The notes under the pieces: model-generated
What the model saw: the letters and a program-made list of their open reading frames with translations, nothing else
Told to the model about the DNA's origin: nothing
Databases searched by the model: none
DNA from: Bromus sterilis
Lineage: Eukaryota; Streptophyta; Magnoliopsida; Poales; Poaceae
Length of the DNA stretch: 64,000 bases
Assembly (NCBI GenBank): GCA_950022295.1
Contig: OX465600.1
Coordinates: 8,308,001-8,372,000 of the forward strand
Direction: 5' to 3'
Translations under genes and position numbers: made by a program
Shown here: in pieces, positions 9,708 through 21,904 of the stretch
Numbering within the stretch: position 1 is the stretch's first letter
Layout of the letters: every line of letters starts with the position of its first letter

Positions 9708-10418
9708 CAATCCCATCAAACATACTCCCCCAATGTCATCAGGTAGCAGCGAGAAATATCCCCCAAATGTCCATTCCATTTAATATTGCAAAACAAAACT
9801 CTTGCAGAACAAAACTCCGGTAGACGTGTCCAAACTCCCGGGGATGTCCATGCAAAAATCAACATGTATTACCACGCGGAAAGGGTGAGAAAAGCAACCA
9901 CAAACAGACTGTTACAATCCTACTAGCAACAACAACAACAGGAATCTTCCATTCTCTCTCACTCAAGCGGTTTCATTCAGTAAATCAATCTGATTACACA
10001 GAGAAGTGTGGCTTGGTTTGGTTTCAGTTCCGTCAGTCTTGTTACCCAATCGTTTCTGCTCTGTTTCAGCACACTTGTGTTACAGTACAGACAAGAAGAA
10101 CAATCAACAGGTGTTACGGTACAGACAATCTGCTCGGCAAAACCTACACAGACAGAGTTTTATTGGTGGCTGCACACGCCTGTAACTCCGTATCTACGGA
10201 TGTAAAACGTCAAGACATGTTGTACATTCCATTATTCAGCTAACAGCTATGCTGCAAGGCCAACCTGCCTTAACACACTAGAAATACACTTGGTTGGTCT
10301 CGACTATCGACAAGTATCATAAAACCACGCATTCCCAATGATGTTTTACAAAGAGCAGCTCATCTTGATGCTTCAGCGTGGGTACTCGGGACCGGAAACA
10401 CCAAACAAACTGGTTTTC
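9708..10418. other. 3' flank and probable 3' untranslated region of MTK
   Basis: No gene. The part next to 10418 is presumably the MTK 3' untranslated region. Two short open frames on the plus strand near 10010-10240 are not supported by any motif. Confidence 0.4.
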
Positions 10419-13037
10419 TCAGTCATGAGTTATTGATTTGACATGTGCAATCACTTGCTCGATGCTCTCGAATTGGCGCCGTCCCTTCAGGATTGCCTTC
10501 GCACAGTCAAGCGCACGGCGCTCACACGATGCTCTCTTGCTGGCATCCTCGATCGAGTCCAAATCCTCGACATGGGCAATTCCAACAATTCTCCTGCATA
10601 GGCAACAAAAAAGTAATTTTTTTTAGTCAAGGTCTGAAATCATGCACAAGGCACAAGAATATGTGCAGTCTGAAATCAATGTGTAATGTGACTTTTATTT
10701 CTTAACAGGCTGCATTTGGCGAGATATTATGCTTACTGTTTTCACTGCATAGCATTCCTGAAGCATATTTGATCAAATTTATTGTGTGCTGTGATCATTA
10801 AGGTCGGTATTCCGGTCAAATGGGATTTTTAGTTCTTAAGGGTGAAATTCGTAAGCTATATATGCTTAGTTTTCACTGCATAGCATTATGAAAACAGGAT
10901 GCCTTATCAGAACTGAAATCTGAAACCTATGCATTTGACTAAATCAATGCACCCTGGAGCCATTTCAGTTAAAGAGAAGCTTTGGTGTATCACCCTGGTC
11001 TAAGAGTAGATTACATTCAATAAATAAGTGAATTATTCAGAAATTAAGTAAGCACCTGATCATTTTGGCAGAGCCAAATCCAAGACTATCATGAAGTAAA
11101 TTTGTCATGTACTTCTTCTGTGCAACGCTCAAAAGCTCTGGGTTGTTGTATATGGCAGGCAGGTATGCCTCCCCATTCCCATCTTTGTGTTTATTCCAGA
11201 GTCCCAAAAATTTCTGTTGGAACAAATTCCATGACACTTCGATGGTCTTCAATATCCATTCCTTGTAAGCCTGCAAAAAGTGGGCAGTCAAAGCACTTAG
11301 TTTATACCTGGGGCAACAAGAAACATGCCTTCAAGGATGTGCTATATCAAGAATAACACTTCTGCAACTCCTATTAAGTAGTGCTCCATCCGTCCTAAAA
11401 TAAGTGTCTCGAATTTATCTTATCCATATCTAGACAAATCTGTGACACTTATTTTAGGACAGAGGAAGTTCTGAAGATGCCAGAGATGCTTATGGACTTT
11501 TAATTAAAGCAAGTTATTAGAAACACAGCTATTATTTGAGGTGATATACTCTTTCAGCCAACCACTCTCCTCTATATGACAGCTATAGCATCTTTATTAT
11601 CCTACTGTATCAATTATTCATTCTTCAACTACAGAGGAGAATCATATTCAAGATGGGTATATGCCTTCGTTCAAAAAAGCCATATTCCAAACATTTATAT
11701 CCTAAATAGTTTCTAAATAAACAGTAAAAGTTGGATAAGGTAATCACAGATGTCCGCATTAAAAAATACTTATTAATTAAATAACATAAAGGCCTACCAC
11801 AAAATGAGCATGTCATAATTTACTATAGAGTAAAAATGGATGCCAGCCAGACAAGGTTAAAAGGTCATAATACATCCATACATACTTTACAGTCATTTGT
11901 TTGATCAGCATGTCCATCCTGTGCAAAGTATGCAAGAATCAGGTTCCCCAAGAAGGCACCAATGTCGTAACCCATTGGCCCATAGAAGGCAAACTCAGGA
12001 TCGATCACTTGAGTGGAATCTGGGGTCACCATGATGGAACCAGTATGGAGATCTCCATGAATCAGAGCCTGGGCTCTCTCAATAAACCTGCAGTCCAAAA
12101 TTAAGATAAGAAACACAACATGTGCATCACCAACCAATCTGCATAAATTCAGAGCTAGCAAATTACATCGACTTCAGTTCGGCAATTTCCAACTTCAGCC
12201 CATCATCCTCACGAACTGCTTCGGCGTCTTTGTCGAGAAACGGCGAGTTCCAGCGATTGTATTTGGAGACCAGGTATGGGTCCGAGAACACAACCTGCTC
12301 CGTGAGCCTGCACATCTCCTCGTTCTCACAGTACCGAGCAACTGTGATTCAATCAGAGCATCAGAAAATCAAGACATAAGATCAATTTCATGGTTTTCCC
12401 CTTCTCCTCCGGAGGCAGTATAACCACTGAACTGAACTCAAATGAAAGGCCCAACCTTGCTTCTTGTGCTCGGTGGTGGAGTTGTAGAGGAGGGAGGTGA
12501 AGAAGAGGGTCTTGGCCATGTAATCCGCCATGTGCTCGGCGAGGAGCGGGTAGTGGACGCCGGCGATGAGGCCCTTGCGGAGGATGATGTGGGGCGGCTT
12601 GATGTAGCGCATGCCGATGAGGGACATGGCGCGGTCGAAGTGGTAGACCTCGGGGACGTGGTCCGGGCAGAGGCGGCCGTGCTCCCGCAGCGCCGAGGCC
12701 TCGAAGTAGGCCCGCTCCCTGGTCATCGGCCACGAGTCCCCCACGCAGCGGATGTACGGCAGCGCCTGATCCCGATTCGGCACGCGTCAGTCACTCGGGG
12801 GGAGACGGGATAGGAGAGAGAGGGCAGAGGGGAAAGGGGGCGGACCTGCTTGACTACGACGGAGCCGGCGTCGGAGGAGACGATGTAGACGAAGTTGAGG
12901 TTGCCGTCGCCGACCTCCTTGACGGTGAGGTCGTCGACGCGGCCGCCGAGGCTGGCGGCCAGCGCCGGGGTGGCCCGGATGTAGGCCACCAGAGACTCCT
13001 CGTCCAGCGGGCGGAAGCCCTCGGCGGCGGCGGCCAT
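10419..13037 (-). CDS. MTK: 5-methylthioribose kinase, six exons
   Basis: S-methyl-5-thioribose kinase phosphorylates methylthioribose with ATP in the methionine salvage (Yang) cycle, which matters where ethylene, nicotianamine or polyamine synthesis releases methylthioadenosine. Exons on the minus strand are 13037-12846, 12765-12456, 12341-12167, 12087-11886, 11270-11056 and 10593-10419 (stop at 10421-10419). All introns are GT-AG, and the phases 0,1,2,0,2 join cleanly to 422 residues, about the length of rice MTK. Key residues seen are GDGNLNFVY (about 43-51) in the nucleotide-binding lobe, HGDLHTGS (about 236-243) as catalytic loop, DPEFAFYGPMGYDIG (about 255-269) as metal-binding segment, and the C-terminal KGRRQFESIEQVI. 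The first exon is GC-rich, as is typical of grass genes. A MITE lies in the fourth intron. A broken paralogue sits at 21905-22869. I am confident of function and gene model. Confidence 0.95.
11384..11468. mobile_element. Stowaway-type MITE in MTK intron 4
   Basis: The inverted arms are CTCCATCCGTCCTAAAATAA and TTATTTTAGGACAGAGGAAG, with AAGTGTC/GACACTT continuing inward. Its length is about 85 bp. It lies wholly inside the intron between the HGDLHTG exon and the next, away from splice sites, so it should be tolerated. Confidence 0.75.
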
Positions 13038-13260
13038 GGCGAGCTGGATCGGGAGTGAGAGAGTGGGGAGTCGCCGGACTCGGCCGGGGTTTACGCTGTC
13101 TGCTGCTGCCGTGGGGGTAGTGCGTGCGAGAACAAACAGAGGCGATGCCGCTCTGTTATTAATAGTGCGTTCTCTGAACCTGGACTTGTTTACGGTAGCC
13201 GGGCATCTGGCTACAGTGACTGACCACTTGCGTTTTACGTTCGTGCGAGAGGATTAGGAT
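13038..13260 (-). promoter_or_regulatory. MTK upstream region
   Basis: On the minus strand a TATA-like CACTATTAATAAC lies about 125 bp above the start codon. The region from 13115 to 13235 is recognisable again at 26195-26310 without any MTK coding sequence, and the part from 13220 is recognisable at 25105, upstream of the MTK pseudogene. It is therefore a duplicated promoter. Confidence 0.5.
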
Positions 13261-13364
13261 CAGGATTCCCTCCCTTTGACTAGGAGGGCTAGAGAGCAAC
13301 CCCGCCGTGACTTCGGGCCTATACATTAATTTTTTTCCTTTTTTTTCTGAATTTACATATTATC

Positions 13365-13482
13365 TCCGATCCATATTAATGTACTCAACTTTGTCTAAAT
13401 TCGTATGTATCTAGTTAAGTATTTAGACTAGATACATGTGTATCTAGACAAACTTAAGTACATTAATATGGATCGAAGGAAT
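13365..13482. mobile_element. Stowaway-type MITE
   Basis: The inverted arms are CTCCGATCCATATTAATGTA and TACATTAATATGGATCGAAG, with CTAGATACA words continuing the fold-back. The flanks are weakly TA. It lies upstream of MTK. Confidence 0.75.
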
Positions 13483-13499
13483 TACTATTTTTCATTTTA

Positions 13500-14960
13500 C
13501 GACTACTCCGTACTAGAATTTTCTTTAGATGGGAAGGATCACACACATTTTTCTGTGAAAGTTATAGTACTTTAAACCGTACGAAACTTCTAATGGAGAA
13601 ACATACAAGATCTCAAATTTCATCATTTTCACAAATTTACAAACGTTGAGCCACGCGAAAAGAAAAGAAAGTACTTTTCTGGACATGAATCTAGTTGCTT
13701 CATCAAGTTCTCGGATGATGGAACACGGCGCATTGGAAGGTGCTGGTTTGAGAACAACATGGCTACAATACAAGAAATGATCTTCACCTGATACACAATA
13801 ACAAGAAGGCTACTGAAAATCTACTCATTAGCTTGGTAGCTAGGCAATGGAAAATCGTGTTCTTCATACTCTTGTTTAGCATTTTGTACTCAACTTCATA
13901 TAGAGAGTCAATCATCATGATCTTGTAGAAAGGCGTCGGCGATTAAGCACAACAATAGGATGTCATGGCACCTCTAATGGCGAACAAGAACAATAAGGTG
14001 CCTTCGTTTTCTTTGTTTTCCTCTAATACCTCAAAGCTCTGAAGTCCATTGAACAAAAGTGGGAAATTTATGTAAGCATGGCATTACACATTGAAGAAGA
14101 TTATCTCTCTTATTCTACATGCAAGTTTCTCAAATCATACATATATATAGAATGGGGTGCCATTCTACAAGTGTGAGTGTAGCATTCATTCACATAGTAT
14201 GTTCTTTAGGTGGTCATTGAAGAATTGTGAATATAAAGCACACTCAAAGCTAAGAAATGTTATATGTGCTTGGTGTTAGTTGTAATGTATAGTGAGATGA
14301 TAAGATGGTCATTGAAGAAATGTGAATATAAAATACACTCAAAGCTATCAAAATACGTATACTAGTAGTATAATTCATTTACTGTGTTTATGCTTGACCA
14401 AAGCCTAGATTTTGGCTTCCTCGTACAGTAAGGGTCTTGTGCACTGTGTCCATCCGAAGTGGTTGAGCATTTGTCCATGTTCTTTTTCAGTGGGTTGCAA
14501 ATAAAACCAGTGGCTTTAGAAAAGTCCACGAGGTCTGCGAGCTGATAAGGTGGGACCTGAACCGAACAGGTGCTGGGCGCATGGTTCACGCCGTTCCTAT
14601 CGATCGAAGTTCCCCATCGCCGGCCCCGCGCGCGCTCGAACAAATTTAATCTCGTACGTACGTACGTACTGTGTCAAGGGGCCATTTTTCTCCAGAGAAA
14701 GCGGCATGAATGCGAGCTTCCGGCAGGTCCGGTCCGGTGAGCGGAAGAAGTGTCAACTTCTTCGGCCGCGACAGCTATCTCGTCCGGATCGGAGCGCATG
14801 ATTCAGGAACCATGCCCATACATTTTAGATCTTTAGTTTAGTTATCTAAAACATCTTATATTAATTTACAAAGAAAGTATATCGTGGATGAATCTTTCGG
14901 CTGCCCGTTTGCTTCACCAGCAAGTCTACATGAGTATTTCAACAGCTCAAGAAAAGAAAA
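13500..14960. repeat. MTK-upstream-like unit, copy A
   Basis: No gene. The stretch aligns in order with 25300-26180 (copy C): phrases around ACAAGATCTCAAATTTCATC, GAAGGTGCTGGTTT, CTGATACACAATAACAA, TAGAGAGTCAATCATC, and then a CATATATATAG box followed by AGTGTGAGTGTAGCATTCATTCAC. The final 360 bp (14600-14960: GCGCGCTCGAACAA, CTCCAGAGAAAGCGGCATGAA, GGATCGGAGCGCATGATTC, AGCAAGTCTACATGAG) recur at 44720-45010, 45535-45760 and 47510-47790. I cannot say what the unit was originally. Confidence 0.7.
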
Positions 14961-15099
14961 GACCCAATCTTCCGACAATTATTTATTAGGGCTTTCCAAT
15001 GACATTTTACTCGATCTTGGGAATAAACGGTTAAGCAGATTATCAATAATTTCATTTGTAATAACTAATTTGGGATACGTGACCCATTTGTCAACCTAA

Positions 15100-15878
15100 G
15101 AGCATCTCCAGCCGTTCGCCTCCCCCCCAAGACGTTTTGCGGCGTTATTTTAGCGCCGCTTGGGGGTGCTTGGGCGGCGAAAACGGCTTGGAGCGAGTTT
15201 CCTCGCAGCCGCGCCCCAAGGCGACTCCAAGACTGGCGGGGCCGGCTCAGATTCGGCACAAATTCGACCCAAAAACGGCGTAAATTAATTTTTTGACACA
15301 GATTCAGCACAAACATGGAAATATAGGCGCAGTTCGGCATACAATATGATAATACACATAGTTCGGCACAAATACAAAAAAACAGATCAAACTAGACATT
15401 GCCTTTGCGCATCCATAGATGATCCACTAGATCTTCCTGCAGTTGACGATGCACGTGCGGGTCTCGGATCTCCTGGCGCATGTTAAGATAGGCTGTCCAA
15501 TCTGATGGTATCTGGTGAACTAGGGGCGGCCTTGGAAGAGAGGAGGCGTGGAAGAAGCAGCGGCGTGTTTTGGGCGGTAGAAACGGCTATCTAGCGGCGG
15601 CGCGGCGGCCGGCGACGGCTAGGGCGGTGGGGAGAGATGGGGGGAGAGAAGTCCCTTTTTGGGTCGGCTTGGCCTGCCAGTGGGCCAGGAAGACGATTTC
15701 GTTTCGTCCGGCGCCCCAAGCGACCCTAGCGCGCTGGGTTCGGGTTGGGTTCGCCGGACTCAAAATCGACCCTATCCGGCGCTAATTGGGGTCTTGGGGG
15801 CGCGACTGGGCGAAATACGTCTGTCCGACGCTATTTTCGCCGTCTTGGGGCCTCTTGGGGGCGCGGCTGGAGATGCTC
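15100..15878. mobile_element. PIF/Harbinger-type element with GAGCATCTCCAGCCG ends
   Basis: The terminal inverted repeats are GAGCATCTCCAGCCG at the left and CGGCTGGAGATGCTC at the right, with TAA duplicated on both sides (15097-15099 and 15879-15881). A TWA 3-bp duplication is the signature of the superfamily. The interior is GC-rich and has a second level of inverted similarity (CCCAAG.CG...GGGCGC). No transposase is recognisable, so the element is non-autonomous. Confidence 0.85.
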
Positions 15879-15881
15879 TAA

Positions 15882-16139
15882 GACACGGGGATACATGTTG
15901 ATGCCGGTGATGGCAGCGCACTGACAACGGTAGGCTCAATGCAGAAGGGGCGGCGGGCGAAGGGGCAACATGACATCGATGACGATGTGTTGCGGCAGTC
16001 TGGTGACTTGCATTGTGCCGGGCGGTGGCGACGGTCCGGTGATGTGCGGCAATGGCAATATGGGATGGCCGCGATCGATGATGTGGCGGCTAGATGGTTG
16101 CGGCGGGCTGTAGTGTGGCATATCAACGACGGCCGCGCA
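15882..16139. other. GC-rich gene-free stretch
   Basis: Short open frames occur on both strands but no motif. It has GGCGATGGTGCG-like texture related to 47930-48080, which also precedes a copy of the MTK-upstream-like unit, so it is probably part of that unit. Confidence 0.3.
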
Positions 16140-16813
16140 CTGATGTGGCAATGTCGAAGTCAACCGGACATGAGTTGTTTCATTGGTTATCATCAATATC
16201 TTTTTTTTACAAATAGAAGCCGTTGAAGCTGAATTTTGTATCCAACTTTTTAAATAATAAAAATTTACTCGAGAAAGAAGAGTAATCGAAGATGATCCAT
16301 GTACTCCCTTCACTAGGGAAGCTAAGCTATAGAACAAACTTTACCATGATTCCCGGCCCACCAATGCTTTTGTCTACATACAAATTGAGTACGTGAAATT
16401 TAAGGGAGAAATCTCATATATATGTAGAAGGATAGAGAGAGATTTGGTGAAAATGTAAATTATTGCTTGAGCCTTGAAGGCATATATATAGGGTGACTCC
16501 CGATCTAAAGTGAAGACGACGACGCTCGGCAAGGGCGATGGGCGAGTTGACGCGCGGAAGGTGACCATTATGGGTCGCCACGTCGCGCGAAACCGGCTAG
16601 GCGGCGCGCGAAGCCGCCGTGTCGGTGAAGAAGCCGATAGTCGCGCCGTTGTCGGAGAAGGGACGCGGAGGATCGACGGCGACGGTGGGCGACTCAAACT
16701 GATCTTAGATCGGAAAACAAAAAAAACGCCGATCAAGACGACCGACGAAAGAGAGAAAACTCGAATCAAGAGATCGGGAAAAAGACTCTCTAAGGCAACC
16801 GGTCCACGGAACC

Positions 16814-17160
16814 GGCGGACGAACCCTAGATACGGGCGCGGCCGAACCCGATGCCGACGATCATGGAGATCGGCCCCGGGGGCGGCGCCGAGTGGAAGCT
16901 ACGGCGGCTAGGGCTTGGATCGAGATTAAGCTAATATCATGTAGAAGGGTTGAGAGAGATTTGATGAAAGCGTTAATTATTTCTTGCGGCGGACGAACCC
17001 TAGATACGGGCGCGGCCGAACCCGATGCGGACGATCATGGAGATCGGCCTCGGGGGCGGCGCCGAGCGGAAGCTACGGCGGCTAGGGCTTGGATCGAGAT
17101 TAAGCTAATATCATGTAGAAGGGTTGAGAGAGATTTGATGAAAGCGTTAATTATTGCTTG
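16814..17160. repeat. 174-bp tandem duplication, two copies
   Basis: GGCGGACGAACCCTAGATAC begins each copy (16814 and 16988), and each ends with GAGATTTGATGAAAGCGTTAATTATT. The copies are almost identical, so the duplication is recent. An older relative of its last 80 bp is at 16405-16480. Confidence 0.85.
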
Positions 17161-17169
17161 AGCCTTGGA

Positions 17170-17207
<38 letters not shown>
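17170..17207. repeat. TA microsatellite
   Basis: About 19 TA dinucleotides at the end of the duplicated block. An orphan half of a Stowaway arm (ACGGAGGGAGTA) lies shortly after, at 17403-17414. Confidence 0.9.
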
Positions 17208-17209
<2 letters not shown>

Positions 17210-18240
17210 AGTACGATTATCTACTTAGAGTACAAATCAAGGTATAATAGAATCCTAGCTATCCTAACTTTCCTAGTATAATCAATATATTCAACAATAT
17301 ATATTCTAAATATTTAATTAATTAAAATGTATTCTCTCTTGAAAGAAATATAAAAACGTTTAGACCAGTACTTTAATGATCTAAATGCTCTTATTTATTT
17401 TTACGGAGGGAGTATTTTCTCTTCCTACCCTCTAATAATGAAACATACAGGGTGTCCAACCTCAAATCCTCATCAGGAAGCCGAAGAAAATAATAATTTT
17501 CGTTGTGGACGGTATCCTGATTAGGATTTTATCGTTTTGTCAGTTTGGAATGAGATACATTTGACAAGTGGTTATCCGTTTTACGACGGTAACCTCCAAA
17601 TATAAAATTACGTTCTGTTTGATACAGCACAATAACCCGATAGAAACTCCGCAGAATCGCTTGGCATTTAGGCAATACAAATCCTGTAATTCCCGATGAT
17701 TCCCTTGTATCTTATGCACTACCTCCCTTTAAAATGCCATGCCATCTCCTCTAAACGAGACAATCATCCAAATCTGCTAGAGATGCACCAGTGATGCAAT
17801 ACCAGTATAAGCTTCGACGGTAGATGTGCCAATAAACAAAAAGAATGAAATGTGTTCATAATCTTTGTTTTCCTCCAATGTCTTACAACTCACAAGTATT
17901 TTGAACGGAGAAGACTACCACAATGGCCTATCAAAATGCATTGACGAAGACTACCACTCTTGATCTACACGATGTTTTGTTTCAAGGCAAATGGGTGAAA
18001 GCATACACATATATAGGATAGGGATGTCATTTTAGAAGTGTGAGCTTGCATGTGACTTTGGCGTCCATTCACGTGGTATGTTATGTTGGTGGCCACCGAA
18101 AACCGTGAATACAAACTACAACGAAAAGCTATTAAATGGTGTATGTGTATGTGTTTGATGTTAGTTCTGATCGAGCAGAAATACATGTGTAAAATGTGTG
18201 ATGAAGCACGTACAGTCATACAGTAGAAACGTACTCATTT

Positions 18241-18556
18241 TATTCTAAATTAGATGACTTTCATTTGTCTGAGAGTAATTGATTCCAGTTACCTTGGAGT
18301 GTACTAACCACCGAACTTTCAGTTTTTATCTTGCTTGTTCGATCGCTCTCTCAGTTTCACCAAAAAAAAATCCAACCTGATTTACGCATTAGTTCTCCGA
18401 TTTTATTTCTATCCTGATGCGCTGGTTTTTCACTCACCTGGTTTGATGTCTTCCTGTTTATTATTTCCAGTGGTGGTTTGATGTATTTCTGTTTATTATT
18501 TCCAGTGGTGGATAGTCTGGGTGTAAACCATTTTCTTTTACAAAGGGGAAATATTA
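18241..18556. other. gene-free stretch
   Basis: AT-rich. It contains a short direct repeat of TGGTTTGATGT.TTCCTGTTTATTATTTCCAGTGGTGG-type sequence (about 18440-18510). I see no gene. Confidence 0.4.
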
Positions 18557-20492
18557 TCTATCTATCTATTATATACTAAAAGCAAAATAAAAATGAAAAT
18601 AGAAAGAATTGCTAGAAAATCCCACGTTAATCAGAAACATCTGGCCGTTGATTAGACAGATTATAATTTTATAGCCTATTGGATTTAACTGAAAGAATAT
18701 TACCCACTATTGCCATTATGTAAAACATGTCTTAACTGAAAGAATATTACCCACTATTGCCATTACGTAAAACACGTCAACAAATCACAACCAAGGATCT
18801 TCGTACTCTAATTTCTCACAACGGACTGTTTCAAAGAAAAATATTTTTTTTTCCGTTGGACGTCCTGTTCCACCTCAAATAACAACAGGAGATCGTCATA
18901 ATCCAATCTCTCCAATCTGAACGTCCTATTCCACCGCACCACTCTAATCTAGGTCGTCTCCTACACGTCCATCGGTCCATGTCGCGTCCAACCTCTCCTA
19001 TCTCTCTCCAGGTCGCGACCTATTACTTCCATGGCTGGGCGATCTAGATTCTAGAGCAAGCAGGTTTCAAACTACAACTCCAGCTCATAATCGGTACATG
19101 TCTGCTCCATGGAGGCCTTCCTCTTCTGCTACGTTTTTGTACCACAGGTGGATCGAGCATGGAGTAGATAAATTGAAAACTCGTAAATATTTGGGATAAT
19201 TGAGCAGTCATATTGTCAGCGGAGCAGCAAAATATTTGCATGGAGACTCCGAAGTGCTGCCGGCAGACAGTCAAACTTAATTGTGAGTAACATGCATCGA
19301 AGGATATTCCATCACTAATCTACAAATTTTGGTGGAGAGAGATACTAGGTGGCCAATTCCCTTCTTCTGTTTATTCTCTCCTCAGTGGAATTTTTGATTT
19401 TCAGGTGCAAGGATCGGAAGTTTTAGTTGGAAGGCTGGATACGTACATGTTAGCTTCACATATTACACCTTCCGTTTCAGTCCCCGTGGGTTAGTTCATT
19501 CTATATCATCCAATATATGCATGTGAGACCTAACTGATGCATTTTATAGGAGCAAAACGTTTAATATTTTTGCATGCGCCGCTCCCACTTAGCTTTAGTT
19601 CTCCCAATGATAGCTATAAAATTGAATGATTTATATGTTTGTATCATTATCAATCGGATTAAGTTTTCTATACTTTGTCGCGGAGAGTAGATGATGTGAT
19701 CGAGACCTATTTCATTAGCACCTCCATATCTCGTGAAGAAAGTACCTATTCAAAGAAGATATTGGAACAGGATTATCATGCTTTCTTTTAAACGAAGAGT
19801 TGTGTAAGCATTTAAAGAGCTTTTTATATTATCTATTTGATTGCTAGAGTTGGATTCAGATTTTTTTTATTATTATTTGAGTAGTTTGTGCAAAGCTTCC
19901 GTTTACATTATTTGATTAAATGATCTATTTTTGTGATTAATTTTAAAAGAGGATACAAATAGATATAGTTAAAACATCATTCTACATAACAATTATTTTA
20001 TCACCCTACAAATTTTCTTGGGTGTATTGGAGAATAATGCAGGATTTCTGGTCCTTGACGTAGGCCTTTTGCTGTTTAGGACTAGACTTCTACCATGTGT
20101 AATTGCAGCTTGCATAGATGGTTATGGTGGAAAACATTATGTGTCTTGTGTGGTTTACGAACGGTTACTATCTTTTTTTAAGCAGTATACCCAAAGGATA
20201 CGGGCATATATTTATTACCTTTAAGTCATCTTTGTTGACGAAATAAAATAGGGCACTGCATAATAGTCCATAGACATATGAAATTACATTGTGCTTTCTG
20301 TAATATTAGTTTCTATGAGACACACAAAATAAATACGAAACGGAGGGAAAAGCTTTGCCACATCTATTTAATAAGAGAGAATAGTTTGTACATACAAGAC
20401 CGAGAGCACGGCATGAGACACAAAAATTTATTCCTCTCATATATTCAACACACTAGATGTTGCCCTCGCATTTGCGAGGGCCACTTTGCTAG
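18557..20492 (+). mobile_element. non-autonomous Helitron
   Basis: The 5' end is TCTATCTATCTATTATATAC directly after A. The 3' end is a perfect 9-bp-stem hairpin (GCCCTCGCA TT TGCGAGGGC, about 20462-20481), then CACTTTG and the terminal CTAG, followed directly by T. Insertion between A and T without target duplication, the 5' TC and the hairpin before CTRR define Helitrons. At 1936 bp it has no Rep/helicase ORF, so it is non-autonomous. Internal phrases are duplicated (AACTGAAAGAATATTACCCA twice, about 18690 and 18735). Short internal ORFs have no known domain. Confidence 0.8.
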
Positions 20493-20494
20493 TT

Positions 20495-21330
20495 ATTATA
20501 ATAAAGTTATGAATTACATTTAAGCTCCGCACCAACAAGATATGTAAAAAAATCCAGGATACACACATCGCAAAAAAACAAAGAAGAAAGTAAAAAAACA
20601 ACGGTCATGCCGCAATGATCAACTCCTCTCAGTAGCAGCACATAAACCACCACCACAGACAACACCCAACAATTATAAAAGGTCTCCAAAATCGACACCT
20701 GCAAAAAAGAGCAGTGCACAAGCGTCATCGTCGCCCGATCCAAGATCTTAGGTTTTCACCCTAGAGAAAGTTCGAGCTCTCAAAATAGTACCTTTAACAA
20801 GGTAATTAATAGGCACAACCAATGAATGTCGGACCTTAGGTTTCACCCTAAAAGTCACGACTCGACAACCAAGGAGCACCACTAAAAATGAAATCCTTCA
20901 GTACGTGATGTCGGTCCCACTTGTCACTACTGTTTCTGAAAGTTATCAAACACCTAACTGACTCCATCGCCTCCAAATCCCCTTTCGCCTTACTGATCAT
21001 CCGATCTCAGCCATCATGACCTTCCCCACGCTATTTACAGTACGAAAATCGATAAACCAATATGTTCCACAGTATCAACAAACAACAGAGCTTCGCGCCG
21101 CACCTTCAAGGAGTCGTGTAGACTGATCTGAACACGCACGACCGGATTCTACTCGATCTAGATATCCTTGGGCACGATCTCCGGCAGCAGTTTCGAAACA
21201 CGTCGATTGCTAGATCGAGAACGGACCAAACACGCATATCGTTATCGTGATACGGGAAGAGCACTAGGACCATCACCTTTATTAGCATAGCGGCAGGTCC
21301 CCATTCGCCGCCTTAGGGGCCACCCCGATC
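20495..21330 (-). mobile_element. possible 3' part of a non-LTR retroelement
   Basis: On the minus strand the sequence runs from a leader with CGATGACGCTTGTGCACTGC to TGTGTGTATCCTGGATTTTTT and ATCTTGTTGGTGCGGAGCTT, a texture I associate with grass LINE/SINE 3' regions. The phrase TTAGGTTT.CACCCTA occurs twice on the plus strand (about 20749 and 20839). No coding domain is visible, and this is a tentative call. Confidence 0.3.
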
Positions 21331-21904
21331 TCCCCCATGGGCAGCTAAGGGCGACCAACAGAGGATAAGGCAACATGCGCCACCCTTAGTCCCCGCCAAG
21401 GGCCACCAATACCATGAGTACACCGATGATACGACCACCAACATGTTGTCACTGGAGAAGACACGTGCACACGCCATCTCCACTGGACCACGCCGTTGCG
21501 CCTCGCCGAGCGTCGCGTCCCCACTATCCATTTCGTCTCGTACAACCAACCGTCGAGCTGGTGAGATCTTTGTCGACATTGACACCGGCTAGGCTTCTCC
21601 TAGTGATGGAACCGATGGCAGCGATGAGGGGGGGGGGGGGGGGGGGAGGGGGCTAGGGGCTGGCGGTGGGAGGAGGGCTCCAGGTAGCTCACGGGAGCCG
21701 CACAGAAACCATATAGTTTTGTGAGATAATTAACTTTTGTTTATCATAAGAAGGAAAATAAATACAACGCTCAAAAGGAGACTTGATCCTAGCCCTTGTC
21801 GTCGGCGTCCAGGATTGAACCCTTGTGGACATGCTTGGGAACTCAGAGTTCTCGGCCAAGAAGATGTGTAATTGCTCCATGGCTTCCCACCCTTGTGATG
21901 AATC
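21331..21904. other. unidentified stretch with a run of 19 G
   Basis: It contains a G homopolymer at 21628-21646 and GC-rich flanking sequence without a recognisable gene. At 21740-21904 an open minus-strand frame continues from the broken MTK exon into unrelated sequence, which marks the breakpoint of the pseudogene. Confidence 0.4.

Larger units (their letters stand above)
16140..18240. repeat. MTK-upstream-like unit, copy B, with a GC-rich insertion
   Basis: The unit starts with TGAGTTGTTTCATTGGTTATC (also at about 39645) and GATGATCCATG.. CCCTTCACTAGGGAAGC (also at about 39765 and 48215). After a GC-rich insertion (about 16490-17160) it continues with AACCTCAAATCCTCATCAGGA, the CTTGGCATTTAGGCAATACAAATCC line and the box CACATATATAGGATAGGGATG followed by GTGTGAGCTTGCATGTGACTTTGG. 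The same order is found at 39600-40740, 45790-46520 and 48100-49130. Confidence 0.75.
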
